Assembly: GCA_902615975.1 (NCBI GenBank)
Contig: CACMRC010000009.1
Span: forward strand, 1 to 62,067
DNA length: 62,067 nt
From: an uncultured Pelagibacteraceae bacterium
GTDB taxonomy: Bacteria; Pseudomonadota; Alphaproteobacteria; Pelagibacterales; Pelagibacteraceae
Direction of reading: 5' to 3'
Notes under the pieces: model-generated
What the model saw: only the letters and a program-made list of their open reading frames with translations
Databases searched by the model: none
Told to the model about the DNA's origin: nothing
Shown: piece by piece, positions 1 to 11,211 of the stretch
Layout of the letters: each line of letters starts with the position of its first letter
Numbering within the stretch: the stretch's first letter is position 1
Translations under genes and position numbers: made by a program

Positions 1-21
1 ATAAGTATTTTAATAAAAATT

Positions 22-516
22 TTATTCATATTTCTCTTTTAAAGATTTAATTGTACTTTTTGTAGTAAATTTTTTTATATCCCCTTTTAATTTAACTATA
101 TCCTTTACTAATCTTGATGAGATTATTTGATTTTCAACATCAGACATTAAAAAAATTGTTTCTATATTTTGGTTCAATTTTCTATTCATACCAGCTAACT
201 GAAATTCATATTCAAAATCAGATACAGCTCTTAATCCTCTTAAAATAATGTTTGATTTGTATTTTTTACATAAATCAGTGGTTAAAGAGCCAAATGATAC
301 TACTTTTATTTTTTTTCTATTTAATTTTAGATCTTTAAATAAGGCTTTATTTACTATTTCTATTCTTTCCTCAGAACTAAATAAATAATTTTTGTTACTT
401 TCATCTGAAACACCTACTACTATTTTATCAAACAATTTTAATGATTTTTTTATTACATCTATATGACCAAACGTGATTGGATCAAATGTTCCAGGATAAA
501 TTGCAATTTTGCTCAT
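22..516 (-). CDS. coaD: Phosphopantetheine adenylyltransferase
   Basis: CoaD transfers AMP from ATP to 4'-phosphopantetheine, giving dephospho-CoA in the fourth step of CoA synthesis in the cytoplasm. The 164-residue protein has the family's usual length. It opens with the nucleotidyltransferase motif GTFDP (T10) followed by GH at residues 17-18, and carries the ISS-type nucleotide-binding segment (IISSRLVKDI) in its second half. Its ATG overlaps the end of gyrA by one base (TAATG), so it is probably translated from the gyrA message. Nothing looks unusual, and identity is secure from motif and length. Confidence 0.95.
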   Translation of the reverse strand: MSKIAIYPGTFDPITFGHIDVIKKSLKLFDKIVVGVSDESNKNYLFSSEERIEIVNKALFKDLKLNRKKIKVVSFGSLTTDLCKKYKSNIILRGLRAVSDFEYEFQLAGMNRKLNQNIETIFLMSDVENQIISSRLVKDIVKLKGDIKKFTTKSTIKSLKEKYE

Positions 517-3095
517 TAAATTAAATTATCATCAATTTTAATTGCCGAAACAACTTTTTCTTCTCCAGATAACTTAATTATCCTTACACCTTGGGTATTT
601 CTGCCTGCAGTTCTAATTTCTTTAACAGCAACTCTTATAACTCTGCCTTTGTTAGTAGAAATTAAAATTTCATCACCTTCAAAAACAGGAAAAGAAGAAG
701 TAATATTCCCATTTCTTGGTGAATTTACTATTCCTATAATGCCTTTTCCACCTCTGTTAGTAACTCTGTAATCTGTGTGTGAGGTCTTTTTACCATAACC
801 ATTCTCACTTATTGATAAAACAAATTTCTCTCTTGCTTTTAGTTCAGATTTTTCATCTTTAGATTTTTTTCCATTTTTATTAATTTTATCATTATCGATA
901 ATTGATAAAGATACTATTTGATCATTAGGCGCTAACTCTATACCTTTAATTCCTTTAGAAGATCTACCTTTAAAAACCCTAAGTTTCTTAGCTTCAAATC
1001 TAATGCATTTTCCAAATTTTGTACTTAAAATTATATCTTGATCATCTTTACAAATTTTAACACCTACAATTTTATCATTGTTGTCCAATTTCATCGCAAT
1101 TTTTCCAGATGCATTAATTGATGAAAAATCTTCTAAACTATTTTTTCGTACTTTTCCCTGTGCTGTAGCAAAAATAATTTGATAATTTTTTAAATCAGTT
1201 TCATCCTCTGGCATTGGCATAATTGAGCTTATTGCTTGGTGACTTTTTAAAGGTAAAATATTAAATAAAGACTTTCCTTTTGATGAAGATGACCCCTCTG
1301 GGATTTTCCATGATTTGATCTTGTAAACTAAACCCTCGGTAGAAAAGAAGAGTACCGAAGTATGAGTATTCACAGATAATGTTTGAACAACTGAGTCTTG
1401 ATCTCTAGTTGTTATGCCTGATTTTCCCTTACCACCTCTTTTTTGTTTTTTTACTCCATCTAAGGAACCTCTTTTTATATATCCTTGTAAGGTAACTGTA
1501 ATTATTACTGATTGCTTTTGGATAGTTTCTTCAATATCGTAATTTAAAACAGCATCTATAATTTTAGTTCTTCTTGGAATAGCAAATTTCTCTTTAATAT
1601 TTTTTAACTCTTCACTTATTACTTTTAAAAGTTCTTTTTTTGATGAAATAATCTTTTTATATTTAGTTATTAGTTCAGCTAATTTTTTAATTTCAACTTC
1701 GATTTCGTTTATCCCTAATGCAGTTAATTTTTGAAGTCTTAATTCTAAAATAGCTAAAACTTGTGGTTCAGATAAAGAATAGAGGTTTTTACCTTTTTTT
1801 CCCTCAACTAAAGAAATTAATTTTTGAGATTTGTTTATTTTCCATTTAGTTTTTAAAATTGATATTTTAGCATCATCAGGTGTTTTAGATGATCGAATAA
1901 TTTTTATTATTTTATCTAAATTTTCAACTGAAACAGATAATCCTATTAATATATGAGCACGCTCCTCTGCTTTTTGAAGATCAAATTTAGTCTTCTTAAT
2001 AACTACATCTTCTCTAAAAGTTAAAAAATTAGATAAAAAATCTTTTAGTGAGCAAGTTTGAGGTTTTCCTTCAACAATAGCTAAAGTATTAAAACCAAAT
2101 GAACTTTCTATCTGAGTATTTTTATATAATTGTCTCTTTATGGTTTCTGGTTCTACACCGTTTCTTAAATCTATTGCTACCCTTATACCTTCTCTATTCG
2201 ATTCGTCTCTAATGTCTCTTATACCTTCAATTTTTTTTTCTCTTACTAATTGAGCAATCCTTTCGTTTAAAACAGATTTGTTAACTTGATAAGGTATAGA
2301 AGTTATTACAAGCCTTTCACGTCCATTTTTTTGTTGTTCAATTGAGATTTCACCTCTAATTTTAAAGGATCCTCTGCCATTGTTATATCCTTGTTTAATT
2401 ATATCTTTCCCTATAATTACACCACCAGTTGGAAAGTCTGGACCAGGTATATGTTTCATTAATTCTTTAATTTTAATATCTTTGTTATCTATTAAGGCTA
2501 AGGTGCCATCTATAATTTCACCTAAATTATGTGGAGGTATACTTGTTGCCATACCAACGGCGATACCACCAGCTCCATTTACTAATAAATTTGGAAACTG
2601 CGCTGGTAAAACACTAGGTTCTTTCTCAGTTTCATCATAATTGCTTTTGAAAGTAATTGTATTTTTTTCAATATCATCAATTAAATATTGAGAAACTTTT
2701 GACAAGCGAGTTTCAGTATATCTCATTGCTGCAGCTGGATCACCGTCAATAGAACCAAAATTTCCTTGGCCTTGAATTAACGGTAAACTCATAGAGAAAT
2801 CCTGTACCATTCTTACTAAAGCGTCATAAACAGATTGATCACCGTGTGGGTGATATTTACCAATAACATCTCCGACTATTCTTGCAGATTTTCTAAATTG
2901 TTTAGACCAATCATATCCGCCTTTGTACATTGCAAATAAAATTCTTCTATGAACTGGTTTTAATCCATCTCTAATATCAGGAAGAGCACGACTTACAATT
3001 ACACTCATTGCATAAGAAAGATATGATGAGCTCATCTCATCATGCATTGAGATTAATTTTATATTTTTATCTTTAAACTCTTCAGTATTTTTCAT
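516..3095 (-). CDS. gyrA: DNA gyrase subunit A
   Basis: GyrA is the cleavage-and-rejoining subunit of DNA gyrase and works with GyrB to introduce negative supercoils. The 859-residue protein has the winged-helix/tower region with catalytic Tyr126 in the stretch AAAMRYTET, and a C-terminal beta-pinwheel domain. A GyrA box (QKRGGKG) begins the C-terminal domain. In the quinolone-contact helix, the position of E. coli Ser83 is Gln87 ([10 protein letters not shown]) while the Asp87 equivalent is kept (Asp91). It lies 5 bp downstream of ssb and runs directly into coaD. Identity is certain. Confidence 0.98.
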   Translation of the reverse strand: MKNTEEFKDKNIKLISMHDEMSSSYLSYAMSVIVSRALPDIRDGLKPVHRRILFAMYKGGYDWSKQFRKSARIVGDVIGKYHPHGDQSVYDALVRMVQDFSMSLPLIQGQGNFGSIDGDPAAAMRYTETRLSKVSQYLIDDIEKNTITFKSNYDETEKEPSVLPAQFPNLLVNGAGGIAVGMATSIPPHNLGEIIDGTLALIDNKDIKIKELMKHIPGPDFPTGGVIIGKDIIKQGYNNGRGSFKIRGEISIEQQKNGRERLVITSIPYQVNKSVLNERIAQLVREKKIEGIRDIRDESNREGIRVAIDLRNGVEPETIKRQLYKNTQIESSFGFNTLAIVEGKPQTCSLKDFLSNFLTFREDVVIKKTKFDLQKAEERAHILIGLSVSVENLDKIIKIIRSSKTPDDAKISILKTKWKINKSQKLISLVEGKKGKNLYSLSEPQVLAILELRLQKLTALGINEIEVEIKKLAELITKYKKIISSKKELLKVISEELKNIKEKFAIPRRTKIIDAVLNYDIEETIQKQSVIITVTLQGYIKRGSLDGVKKQKRGGKGKSGITTRDQDSVVQTLSVNTHTSVLFFSTEGLVYKIKSWKIPEGSSSSKGKSLFNILPLKSHQAISSIMPMPEDETDLKNYQIIFATAQGKVRKNSLEDFSSINASGKIAMKLDNNDKIVGVKICKDDQDIILSTKFGKCIRFEAKKLRVFKGRSSKGIKGIELAPNDQIVSLSIIDNDKINKNGKKSKDEKSELKAREKFVLSISENGYGKKTSHTDYRVTNRGGKGIIGIVNSPRNGNITSSFPVFEGDEILISTNKGRVIRVAVKEIRTAGRNTQGVRIIKLSGEEKVVSAIKIDDNLI

Positions 3096-3100
3096 ATAAA

Positions 3101-3550
3101 TTAAAATGGAATTTCATCATCCATATCTGACACTTGTGAAGAGTCCTCAATGTTATTTTGTTGAGTTGTGTCATTTTGAATTCCACCACCAGAATTACCT
3201 CCTCCCAACATTGTGAGTGAAGAATTATATCCTTGTATAACTATTTCAGTTGAATATTTGTCTTGTCCCGATTGTTCATCTTTCCATTTTCTTGTCGTAA
3301 GTTGTCCCTCAACATAAACTTGAGCACCTTTTTTTAAATATTGTTGAACAACATTTACTAAACCCTCATTAAATACAACTACACGGTGCCATTCAGTTTT
3401 TTCTTTTCTTTCACCTGTGTTTTTATCTTTCCAGGATTGACTTGTTGCAAGACTTAGTCTGGCTACACTTTTACCATTCACCATTTGCTTAATTTCAGGA
3501 TCTGCGCCCAAACGACCAATTAATAATACTTTATTTAAACTTCCAGCCAT
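3101..3550 (-). CDS. ssb: Single-stranded DNA-binding protein
   Basis: SSB coats single-stranded DNA during replication and repair and recruits partner proteins through its acidic tail. The 149 residues comprise an N-terminal OB fold (about 1-110), a short Gly/Asn/Gln-rich linker and the canonical tip DDEIPF. It is divergent from uvrA across an 88-bp gap and is followed 5 bp later by gyrA, so the transcript may be ssb-gyrA-coaD. On the minus strand an extended -10 (TGATATAAT, with TATAAT at 3584-3589) lies in the gap and overlaps an inverted repeat. Confidence 0.97.
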   Translation of the reverse strand: MAGSLNKVLLIGRLGADPEIKQMVNGKSVARLSLATSQSWKDKNTGERKEKTEWHRVVVFNEGLVNVVQQYLKKGAQVYVEGQLTTRKWKDEQSGQDKYSTEIVIQGYNSSLTMLGGGNSGGGIQNDTTQQNNIEDSSQVSDMDDEIPF

Positions 3551-3580
3551 AATATTTAATATTTGTTAAATTAGTTAATT

Positions 3581-3599
3581 AGAATTATATCACAATTCT
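3581..3599. promoter_or_regulatory. Candidate operator dyad between ssb and uvrA
   Basis: A perfect 6-7-6 inverted repeat, AGAATT-N7-AATTCT, sits in the 88-bp gap between the divergent ssb and uvrA genes. It overlaps an extended -10 (TGATATAAT) that reads toward ssb. In E. coli the ssb/uvrA intergenic region is LexA-controlled. This sequence is not the usual alphaproteobacterial LexA motif (GTTC-N7-GTTC), so the identity of any binding protein is unknown. Confidence 0.35.
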
Positions 3600-3638
3600 T
3601 CTGAATATTAATTTTATTAACTCAAAGCAACTAAAATT

Positions 3639-6491
3639 ATGATGAAAAAGATAGTTATTAAGGGCGCTAAAGAACATAATTTGAAGAATGTTACAGTAGA
3701 GATTCCCAAAGACAAATTTGTGGTCATAACGGGTCTATCAGGGTCAGGAAAATCATCTTTAGCTTTTGATACAATCTACGCAGAGGGTCAGAGAAGGTAT
3801 GTAGAGAGTTTATCTGCCTATGCTCGTCAATTTTTAGATAAAATGAAAAAACCAAATGTTGATTTAATTGAAGGGTTAAGTCCAGCTATTGCAATAGAGC
3901 AAAAAAATACATCAAAAAATCCAAGATCTACTGTTGCAACTGTAACAGAAATTTATGATTACATGAGGGTGTTATATGCAAGAGCAGGCATCCCCTACTC
4001 ACCATTTACAGGTAAACCAATAACCTCACAAACAATTACACAAATAGTAGATTTGGTAAAAAAATTACCAAAAAAATCTACAATTTATATTTACGCACCA
4101 GTAGTAAGAGGTCGTAAGGGTGAATATAAAAAAGACATTTTAAGTTACAAAAGAAGAGGTTTTAGAAAAATTAAAATTGATAATGTTTTATATGATATAG
4201 AAAAATCACCCAATCTAGATAAAAAACTGAAACACGATATTTCAGTTTTAGTTGATAGAATAGTTTTAAATTCAAAACTTGGAAACAGATTGGCAGAAAG
4301 TATTGAAACAGCTGTAAATTTAGCTAATGGTTTAGTTTTTGTAGAATATGAAGATGAAACACTTCCTCAAAAATTTAGAAAACTTGAAAAATTAATTTAC
4401 TCAACCAAATTTGCTTGCCCTGAGAGTGGTTTTACAATTGAGGAAATTGAACCAAGACTTTTTTCATTTAACAGTCCCTATGGAGCTTGTGAAGAGTGTG
4501 AGGGAATTGGAATGAAATTAAATGTTGATCCAAATTTAGTTATTCCCGATGAAAGAAAAAGTTTGGCTGATGGAGCAATTGAGCCATGGTCAAAATCAAC
4601 CACATTATATTATGCTCAAACTTTAGCGTCTTTAGCAAAACATTATAGTTTTTCTTTAGATGAAAAATGGAAAAAATTACCAAAAAAAGTTAAAGATATT
4701 ATTCTTTATGGTTCAGATGAAGATGAGATTAAATTTAATTATGATGACGGTTATGAGAAATATTCTTATAAAAAAACTTTTGAAGGTGTAATTAATAATC
4801 TTGAAAGAAGATTTTTAGAATCTGATAGTGAATGGAAAAGAGAAGCTATAGCTGAATATCAATCTGATACTGCATGTGAAGCATGTAATGGTGACAGATT
4901 AAAAGAAGAAGCATTATGTGTTAAAATCAATGATCTTAATATTAGTGAAGTAACAAAAAAATCTATTTTAGATGCAGCAGAATGGTTTAAAAATTTAGAA
5001 AATAACCTTGATAAAAGACAATTTAAAATTGCTGAACATGTTTTAAAAGAAATAAATGAAAGATTAAATTTCTTACTTAATGTTGGTTTAGACTATTTAA
5101 CACTATCTAGAGAATCTGGAACTTTATCAGGAGGAGAAGCTCAAAGAATAAGATTAGCTTCACAAATTGGATCTGGTTTGACAGGTGTATTATATGTTTT
5201 AGATGAACCTTCAATTGGTTTACACCAAAAAGATAATGTGAAGCTTATTAATGCATTAAAAAGATTACGAGATCTTGGCAATACAGTCATTGTTGTTGAG
5301 CATGACACTGAGACAATGGAAAATGCAGATCATATTATTGATCTTGGTCCTGAAGCTGGAAGTAATGGTGGTGAGATAACAGCACAAGGATCATATGAAG
5401 AAATTAAAAAAGATAAAAATAGTATTACTGGACAGTATCTTGCTAATAAAAAAACAATTGAAATTCCAAAATCACGACGTTTAGCTAAAAATGGAAAGTT
5501 TGTAGAAATCAATGGTGCAAGTGGGAATAATTTAAATAATGTTAATCTTAAAATTCCAACTGGAACATTTACCTGTGTTACTGGTGTATCGGGAAGTGGT
5601 AAATCTACTTTAATATTACAAACACTATTTCATGCTTTAAATTTAACCTTAAACAATAAAGCAAGAAAAGTACCTAAATCATTTAAAGGTTATAAAGGAG
5701 TAGAATTAATAGATAAAATAATTGATATTGACCAATCTCCTATTGGAAGAACACCTAGGTCAAATCCTGCAACATACACGGGTGCTTTTGGACCTATTAG
5801 AGATTGGTTTACAAGCCTGCCCGAGTCCAAAACAAGAGGATATAAACCAGGAAGATTTTCTTTTAATGTTAAAGGAGGCAGATGTGAAGCTTGTGAAGGT
5901 GATGGCGTAATTACATATGAAATGCATTTTTTACCTGATGTTTATATACAGTGTGACGAATGTAAGGGCACCAGGTACAATAGAGAAACTTTAGAAATCA
6001 AATTTAAAGACAAAAGTATTGCAGATGTTTTGGACATGTCAGTTGATGAAGGATGTGAGTATTTTGAAAATATATCTAATATAAAATCAAAATTGTTAAC
6101 TCTTAAAAAAGTTGGATTGGGTTATATAAAAATTGGTCAGCAAGCCACCACACTATCGGGAGGTGAAGCACAACGAATTAAGCTTGCAAAAGAACTCTCA
6201 AAAAGATCTACAGGAAGAACAATGTATATCTTAGATGAACCAACTACAGGTTTACATCAACATGATATTAAAAAACTTTTAGAAATACTTCATACATTTG
6301 TAAAACTTGGAAATACAGTAGTTGTTATTGAACACAATTTAGATGTAATAAAAACAGCTGACTACATTGTGGATATGGGTCCTGAGGGAGGTGTAAAGGG
6401 TGGTAATATTGTCGCCGAAGGAAAACCTGAAGAAGTATGCAAAGTAAAAGATAGTTATACAGGTCAATTTTTAAAACCTCTTTTAGCTTAG
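3639..6491 (+). CDS. uvrA: Excinuclease ABC subunit A
   Basis: UvrA is the damage-sensing ATPase of nucleotide excision repair and loads UvrB at lesions. The 950-residue protein has two ABC modules: Walker A sequences GLSGSGKSS (about residue 32) and GVSGSGKST (about 650), and two LSGGEAQR signatures. The second zinc module has intact Cys pairs (CEAC and CDEC). In the first zinc module the second Cys is Ser263 (CPESG, bases 4416-4427), a variant I recall in other alphaproteobacterial UvrAs. The start is the first of two adjacent ATGs. It is transcribed alone, divergently from ssb. Confidence 0.97.
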   Translation: MMKKIVIKGAKEHNLKNVTVEIPKDKFVVITGLSGSGKSSLAFDTIYAEGQRRYVESLSAYARQFLDKMKKPNVDLIEGLSPAIAIEQKNTSKNPRSTVATVTEIYDYMRVLYARAGIPYSPFTGKPITSQTITQIVDLVKKLPKKSTIYIYAPVVRGRKGEYKKDILSYKRRGFRKIKIDNVLYDIEKSPNLDKKLKHDISVLVDRIVLNSKLGNRLAESIETAVNLANGLVFVEYEDETLPQKFRKLEKLIYSTKFACPESGFTIEEIEPRLFSFNSPYGACEECEGIGMKLNVDPNLVIPDERKSLADGAIEPWSKSTTLYYAQTLASLAKHYSFSLDEKWKKLPKKVKDIILYGSDEDEIKFNYDDGYEKYSYKKTFEGVINNLERRFLESDSEWKREAIAEYQSDTACEACNGDRLKEEALCVKINDLNISEVTKKSILDAAEWFKNLENNLDKRQFKIAEHVLKEINERLNFLLNVGLDYLTLSRESGTLSGGEAQRIRLASQIGSGLTGVLYVLDEPSIGLHQKDNVKLINALKRLRDLGNTVIVVEHDTETMENADHIIDLGPEAGSNGGEITAQGSYEEIKKDKNSITGQYLANKKTIEIPKSRRLAKNGKFVEINGASGNNLNNVNLKIPTGTFTCVTGVSGSGKSTLILQTLFHALNLTLNNKARKVPKSFKGYKGVELIDKIIDIDQSPIGRTPRSNPATYTGAFGPIRDWFTSLPESKTRGYKPGRFSFNVKGGRCEACEGDGVITYEMHFLPDVYIQCDECKGTRYNRETLEIKFKDKSIADVLDMSVDEGCEYFENISNIKSKLLTLKKVGLGYIKIGQQATTLSGGEAQRIKLAKELSKRSTGRTMYILDEPTTGLHQHDIKKLLEILHTFVKLGNTVVVIEHNLDVIKTADYIVDMGPEGGVKGGNIVAEGKPEEVCKVKDSYTGQFLKPLLA

Positions 6492-6540
6492 ATTTAAAAA
6501 CTTAAAATTTTTTAAAATTAGTGTATATTTATTAAGAATC

Positions 6541-7143
6541 ATGAGTAATTTATTATCTTCATTATCAAAAACTGTTCACACGTCATTAGCAATAGCAATA
6601 TTGTTGTTTTTAGGATTGTTTTATTTAAATGGTGGGATTGCTTTTGATACATTATTCTGGAGCTGGTTGTTTAGATACATACATGTAATTGTTGCAATTA
6701 TGTGGATTGGATTATTGTGGTATTTTAATTTTGTTCAGATCCCTAATATGGGGAAAATTCCTGATGAACAAAAACCAGCGATAGGTAAAGTAATTGCTCC
6801 AGCTGCATTATTTTATTTTAGATGGGCAGCTGCATTTACTGTTCTTTCTGGGTTAATTCTTGCGCTACTAAATGGGTATCTTCATGATGCAATGACTTTA
6901 AGTATAGGTTCAGGAGTACCTAAGCATACAGCTATTGGTATTGGAATGTGGCTAGGAATTATAATGGCATTTAACGTGTGGTTTGTTATTTGGCCAAATC
7001 AAAAAAGAGCTTTAGGTATTGTTGAGAGTGATCCAGATACAAAAGCTAAGTCAGCTAAAACTGCAATGCTTTTCTCAAGAACAAATACCCTATTATCATT
7101 ACCAATGTTGCTTACAATGGTAATTGCTCAAAACTTATATTAA
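6541..7143 (+). CDS. PuuD/urate-oxidase-N-type membrane protein
   Basis: This 200-residue protein has about five hydrophobic helices and a conserved-looking RYIHVIVAIMWIGLLWYFNF segment in the second helix. It resembles the membrane part of PuuD, a membrane-anchored urate hydroxylase whose family form carries a C-terminal cytochrome c domain. No CXXCH heme motif is present, so the cytochrome part is absent. No other purine-degradation gene is nearby. It starts 50 bp after uvrA and ends one base before the convergent secF. Function as a urate oxidase is doubtful; it may be a heme-binding or electron-transfer membrane protein. Confidence 0.6.
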   Translation: MSNLLSSLSKTVHTSLAIAILLFLGLFYLNGGIAFDTLFWSWLFRYIHVIVAIMWIGLLWYFNFVQIPNMGKIPDEQKPAIGKVIAPAALFYFRWAAAFTVLSGLILALLNGYLHDAMTLSIGSGVPKHTAIGIGMWLGIIMAFNVWFVIWPNQKRALGIVESDPDTKAKSAKTAMLFSRTNTLLSLPMLLTMVIAQNLY

Positions 7144-7144
7144 A

Positions 7145-8035
7145 TTATTTTTTTTCATCTTCTCTAATAACAGTTTTTTGAGAAACTCTTAGTCTAACCA
7201 AAACAGTATTAGCTATATAAATGGATGAATAAGTTCCAAAAACAACGCCAAGTATCATTGCTAGTGAAAAACCTTTTAATATTTCTCCACCAAAAAAATA
7301 AATTGCTAATAAAGCAAATAATGTAGTTGCTGATGTTATAATAGTTCTTGATAACGTTTCATTAATTGAAATATTTGTTAATTCAAAAATTTTTATATCT
7401 GAATATTTTCTTAAATTTTCACGAACACGGTCAAAAATAACTACTGTATCATTCATTGAATATCCAACTATTGTTAACACCGCTGCTATAATTGATAAGT
7501 TTATTTCTAAACTAAATAGTGAAAAAACTCCTAGTGTTACAATAACATCATGAAACAATGCTAAAATTGCACCTAGACTAAATTGCCATTCAAATCTAAT
7601 CCAAATGTAAATCAGCATTAATGCTAATGACAAAGATATTGCTATAACCCCTGATTTTAATAATTCTGCACTTACTTTTGGACCAACATTTTCAACTCTT
7701 CTAAAATCATAATTGTTTCCAAAAGATTTATCTAAATTAACTTTAATTTCTTCAATAATGTTCTTTTCATTGTCTTTATTTTCAAATTTTACTAAAAAAT
7801 CAGTATCATTACCAAATTTTTTGACCGAAACATCTCCTAAATCCATTTGATTAAATCTATCTCTTAATGAACTAACATTTATTTTTGAGTCTGAAGCTCT
7901 TAATTCAATTAATGTCCCACCTTTGAAATCTATACCAAAATTAAGTCCTTTGAATATCAACAATAGTAATGAAACAACAATTAAAATTGATGATAATAAA
8001 TTAAAGTGATTATAATATTTATTAAATGAAATCAT
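7145..8035 (-). CDS. secF: Protein translocase subunit SecF
   Basis: SecF is an inner-membrane RND-type subunit that works with SecD to use the proton gradient in late steps of Sec export. The 296 residues show an N-terminal helix, a small periplasmic domain starting IDFKGGT, and a five-helix block containing the family motifs SMNDTVVIFDRVREN and TTLFALLAIYFFGG. The start overlaps the secD stop by one base (TAATG), which indicates translational coupling. The set is yajC-secD-secF, as in most proteobacteria. Confidence 0.97.
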   Translation of the reverse strand: MISFNKYYNHFNLLSSILIVVSLLLLIFKGLNFGIDFKGGTLIELRASDSKINVSSLRDRFNQMDLGDVSVKKFGNDTDFLVKFENKDNEKNIIEEIKVNLDKSFGNNYDFRRVENVGPKVSAELLKSGVIAISLSLALMLIYIWIRFEWQFSLGAILALFHDVIVTLGVFSLFSLEINLSIIAAVLTIVGYSMNDTVVIFDRVRENLRKYSDIKIFELTNISINETLSRTIITSATTLFALLAIYFFGGEILKGFSLAMILGVVFGTYSSIYIANTVLVRLRVSQKTVIREDEKK

Positions 8036-9588
8036 TAGATTAATTTTTCCTTATCTTTATTTCTTGATACATAAATACTAGTGAACAATCTTGCAATGAA
8101 ATAGACTGAAAATAGTGTTGTAAATATTCCAACTCCTAATGTTACAGCAAAACCTTTAACTGGACCTGAACCCATGAAAAACAAAATAATTGCTGCTAGT
8201 AATGTGGTAATATTAGCGTCTAAAATTGCTGTTCTCGATTTAGTATAACCACCATCAAAAGCCAAAATATTATTAGTCTCATCTTTTAGTTCTTCTTTAA
8301 TCCTCTCAAAAATTAAAACATTTGCATCAACTGCCATACCTACAGTTAGAATAATCCCTGCAATACCAGGTAATGTTAAAGTTGCTTCAAATAAAGTTAA
8401 AACACCTAAAAGAATAAACAAATTAACTATCAATGTTACATTGGTAATTAATCCAAAAATTTTATATTTTATGAACATAAAAATTATTACCAACATAAAA
8501 CCTATTGCTAAGGCAATCATTCCTGCATTAATTGAATCCTGTCCAAGATCAGGTCCAACCGTTCTTTCCTCAATAATTTCTAATGGAGCTGGTAATGCTC
8601 CTGATCTTAATAATAAAGCTAGATCAGTTGCTGTTTGAAAAGTAAATCCACCACTTATCTGACCAGATCCACTGGCAATAGTATCTCTAACTACAGGTGC
8701 GCTAATAATTTTACCATCTAAAACAATTGCTAATTGTTTTCCAATACCAGTTGAGGTTGCCTTACCAAACCTTTTTGCACCTACTCTATCTAAAGTAAAT
8801 GAAACAATTGTTTGGTTAGCTTGAGTGTCCATTTTTGGTTGAGCATCAAGTAAATTTTCTCCACTTATTATAATTCTTTTACTAACTGTGGCTTCTTCAA
8901 GACCATTTTCAAATTTTAACTTTTCAACACCAAAACGATCATTTTCGTCATTCGTTACAAATCGAAAAGTAAGGTTGGCAGTTTTACCAAGTAATGATTT
9001 TATTCTCATCGGATCATCTAATCCAGGTAGCTCTACTAAAATTCGGTTATTTCCTCTTTTGAGTATGTTGGGTTCGTTAGTTCCAACCTCATCTACTCTT
9101 CTTCTAACTATTTCTATAGCTTGATCTTGAGAAGAAGTTTTAAGTCTAATTAAACCTTGTCTTGAAAAATTAATTTTAAAATTTAACCCTGTATCCTCAA
9201 TTTCTAACTGATGTGATTTAAATCTTGGGTAATAAGGATTAAGATCACTATTTTCATCCTGAAAAACGTCCAAGATAGATTGCTTATCATTTTCTGTTAC
9301 ATTAAAAAAAATATTTTGATTTTCTATCTTTATATTATTGATCTTAATATTTTTTTCTTTGAAATAATTTCTGATAGTTGTTGTTAAGTTTTGTAACTTT
9401 TGTTCAATTACAGGTTCATTATCAATTTCAAGTAATAAATATGATCCACCCTGAAGGTCTAATCCTAGATTAATTTTTTTATCAAAAAAATTATCATCAA
9501 ATTTAAATAGATTTGATAAAGCTATTAAAATAAATAAAAATGAAAAAAGACTTATAAATAAAATTCTTAACTTAGAGAAATAAAGCAC
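8035..9588 (-). CDS. secD: Protein translocase subunit SecD
   Basis: SecD is the larger partner of SecF in the inner membrane. The 517 residues carry an N-terminal helix, the segment NLGLDLQGGSYLLLEID, a large periplasmic region with the P1 head, and a six-helix RND core with GMAVDANVLIFERIKEEL. It is shorter than the E. coli protein (about 615) but typical for alphaproteobacteria. The start codon is GTG (9586-9588): the codon immediately upstream is an in-frame TAA, so no ATG start is available. It lies 14 bp after yajC. Confidence 0.97.
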   Translation of the reverse strand: MLYFSKLRILFISLFSFLFILIALSNLFKFDDNFFDKKINLGLDLQGGSYLLLEIDNEPVIEQKLQNLTTTIRNYFKEKNIKINNIKIENQNIFFNVTENDKQSILDVFQDENSDLNPYYPRFKSHQLEIEDTGLNFKINFSRQGLIRLKTSSQDQAIEIVRRRVDEVGTNEPNILKRGNNRILVELPGLDDPMRIKSLLGKTANLTFRFVTNDENDRFGVEKLKFENGLEEATVSKRIIISGENLLDAQPKMDTQANQTIVSFTLDRVGAKRFGKATSTGIGKQLAIVLDGKIISAPVVRDTIASGSGQISGGFTFQTATDLALLLRSGALPAPLEIIEERTVGPDLGQDSINAGMIALAIGFMLVIIFMFIKYKIFGLITNVTLIVNLFILLGVLTLFEATLTLPGIAGIILTVGMAVDANVLIFERIKEELKDETNNILAFDGGYTKSRTAILDANITTLLAAIILFFMGSGPVKGFAVTLGVGIFTTLFSVYFIARLFTSIYVSRNKDKEKLI

Positions 9589-9602
9589 TTAACTAAAAAT
9601 AA

Positions 9603-9896
9603 TTATTTTTTAACTTCTTGAGTATTTGTATTAACAAGACTTTGAATACCAGTTGATTTAACTATCTCAACCTTTACGTTTTCAGCAATTTCTACTTCAA
9701 CTTTATCGTTATCTATAAGTCTCTCAACTGTACCTGTAATTCCACCAGAAGTAACAACCTTGTCACCTCTCTTAAGACTTTCAACCATTGCTTTGTGCTC
9801 TTTAACTTTTTTTTGCTGTGGTCTGATTAAGAAAAAATAAAAAATAACAAATATTAAAATTAACGGTATAAATTGTCCTATTCCTGAACCTTCCAT
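9603..9896 (-). CDS. yajC: Sec translocon accessory subunit YajC
   Basis: YajC is a small single-pass membrane protein that associates with SecDF. The 97 residues contain one N-terminal helix (about 8-27) followed by the family signature IRPQQKKVKEHKAMVESL and a short soluble beta-rich domain with GDKVVTSGGITGTV. A strong ribosome-binding site (AAGGAG) precedes the ATG. It leads the yajC-secD-secF run and lies 55 bp downstream of serS. Confidence 0.96.
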   Translation of the reverse strand: MEGSGIGQFIPLILIFVIFYFFLIRPQQKKVKEHKAMVESLKRGDKVVTSGGITGTVERLIDNDKVEVEIAENVKVEIVKSTGIQSLVNTNTQEVKK

Positions 9897-9951
9897 AAAT
9901 CTCCTTATAAATTATGTGAATACTTATACTATCTATGTAATTAAAACAACT

Positions 9952-11211
9952 TTATTTAGTTGAAATAAATTCCAAATTATTCATATACGGTCGCAGTACC
10001 TTAGGAACAATAATTGAACCATCTTTTTGTTGATAGTTTTCTAGTACAGCAATTAAAGTTCTACCCACTGCTAAACCACTTCCATTTAATGTTCCAACAA
10101 AAACAGTTTCCTTGTTTTTATTTTTATATCTTGATTTCATTCTTTGTGCTTGAAATGTTGAACAAGAAGAGCATGATGAAATTTCACGATACTTGCTTTC
10201 TGATGGTAACCAAACTTCAATATCATAGGTTTTTTCTGCACTGAAACCCATATCACCTGAACATAAAATTACTTTTCTATAAGGTAACTCTAGCTTATCT
10301 AGAATATCTGTTGCACAGTTCGTCATTCGCTCTAATTCTTCAAGACAATTTTCTTTTTCTACAATACTAACCATCTCAACTTTATAAAATTGATGTTGTC
10401 TAATCATTCCTTTGGTATCTTTTCCATAACTACCTGCTTCTTTTCTAAAACAAGGTGTTGAGGCAACAAATCTCATTGGTAAATCATTTTGGTCTACAAT
10501 TTTATCTTTAACAATATTTGTTAAAATTACTTCAGCAGTAGGAATTAAAAATTTTCTATCCGATCCTTCATCGAATTTTATTTCAAATTGATCGTTTTCA
10601 AATTTTGGTAATTGGCCTGTTCCATACATTGTATTATCAGATGCAATTAATGGAGGTGAAATCTCTTGATAACCATTTTGAACAATATGAGTATCTAGCA
10701 TAAAGTTAGATAAAGCTCGTTCTAGTAATGCTAACTCTTTTTTAACAAATACAAATCTTGATCCGGTTGTTTTTGTTGCAAGATCAAAATCAAGCATGCC
10801 TAAATTTTCACCTAGCTCGTAATGAGATTTGGGTTTAAAATCAAACTCAGGAACTTTTCCAGCTTTTAAAACTTCTACATTATCTTTTTCATCTTTCCCA
10901 TTTGGAACATCTTGATGAGGTATATTTGGTATACTTGATAAAATATTATCTAATTCAGTTTTAGTGTTTTTTTGCTGCTCAGTAATTTTTTCTAATTCTG
11001 TAGATATTTCTTTAGATTTTTTGAATAAACTTTCATCTTTTGATTTTGAAATATCTTTCTTTTCTTTTTCTAAATTTTCTTTCTTTTGAATTAAATCTCT
11101 ATTTAACTCATCAAGCTTTTTTAAATTATTAAAATCAATTTTAACTGAGCGTTTTTCAAGATCTTTTTCAAATTTTGAATAATCTTTTCTAATTTCTTTT
11201 AAATTATGCAT
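9952..11211 (-). CDS. serS: Seryl-tRNA synthetase
   Basis: SerS charges tRNA-Ser with serine. The 419-residue class II synthetase has an N-terminal coiled-coil arm (about residues 30-95, Lys/Glu-rich) that contacts the long variable arm of tRNA-Ser. Motif 2 ([10 protein letters not shown]) and motif 3 ([15 protein letters not shown]) are both intact. Its start overlaps the tatC end by 8 bp, which preserves the alphaproteobacterial order tatC-serS. Length and motifs are normal. Confidence 0.97.
   Translation of the reverse strand: MHNLKEIRKDYSKFEKDLEKRSVKIDFNNLKKLDELNRDLIQKKENLEKEKKDISKSKDESLFKKSKEISTELEKITEQQKNTKTELDNILSSIPNIPHQDVPNGKDEKDNVEVLKAGKVPEFDFKPKSHYELGENLGMLDFDLATKTTGSRFVFVKKELALLERALSNFMLDTHIVQNGYQEISPPLIASDNTMYGTGQLPKFENDQFEIKFDEGSDRKFLIPTAEVILTNIVKDKIVDQNDLPMRFVASTPCFRKEAGSYGKDTKGMIRQHQFYKVEMVSIVEKENCLEELERMTNCATDILDKLELPYRKVILCSGDMGFSAEKTYDIEVWLPSESKYREISSCSSCSTFQAQRMKSRYKNKNKETVFVGTLNGSGLAVGRTLIAVLENYQQKDGSIIVPKVLRPYMNNLEFISTK

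Noticed and set aside
7145..9896. secD and secF as a broken or split gene
   Set aside because: Separate SecD and SecF proteins with full motifs are normal; the one-base overlap is translational coupling, not a frameshift.
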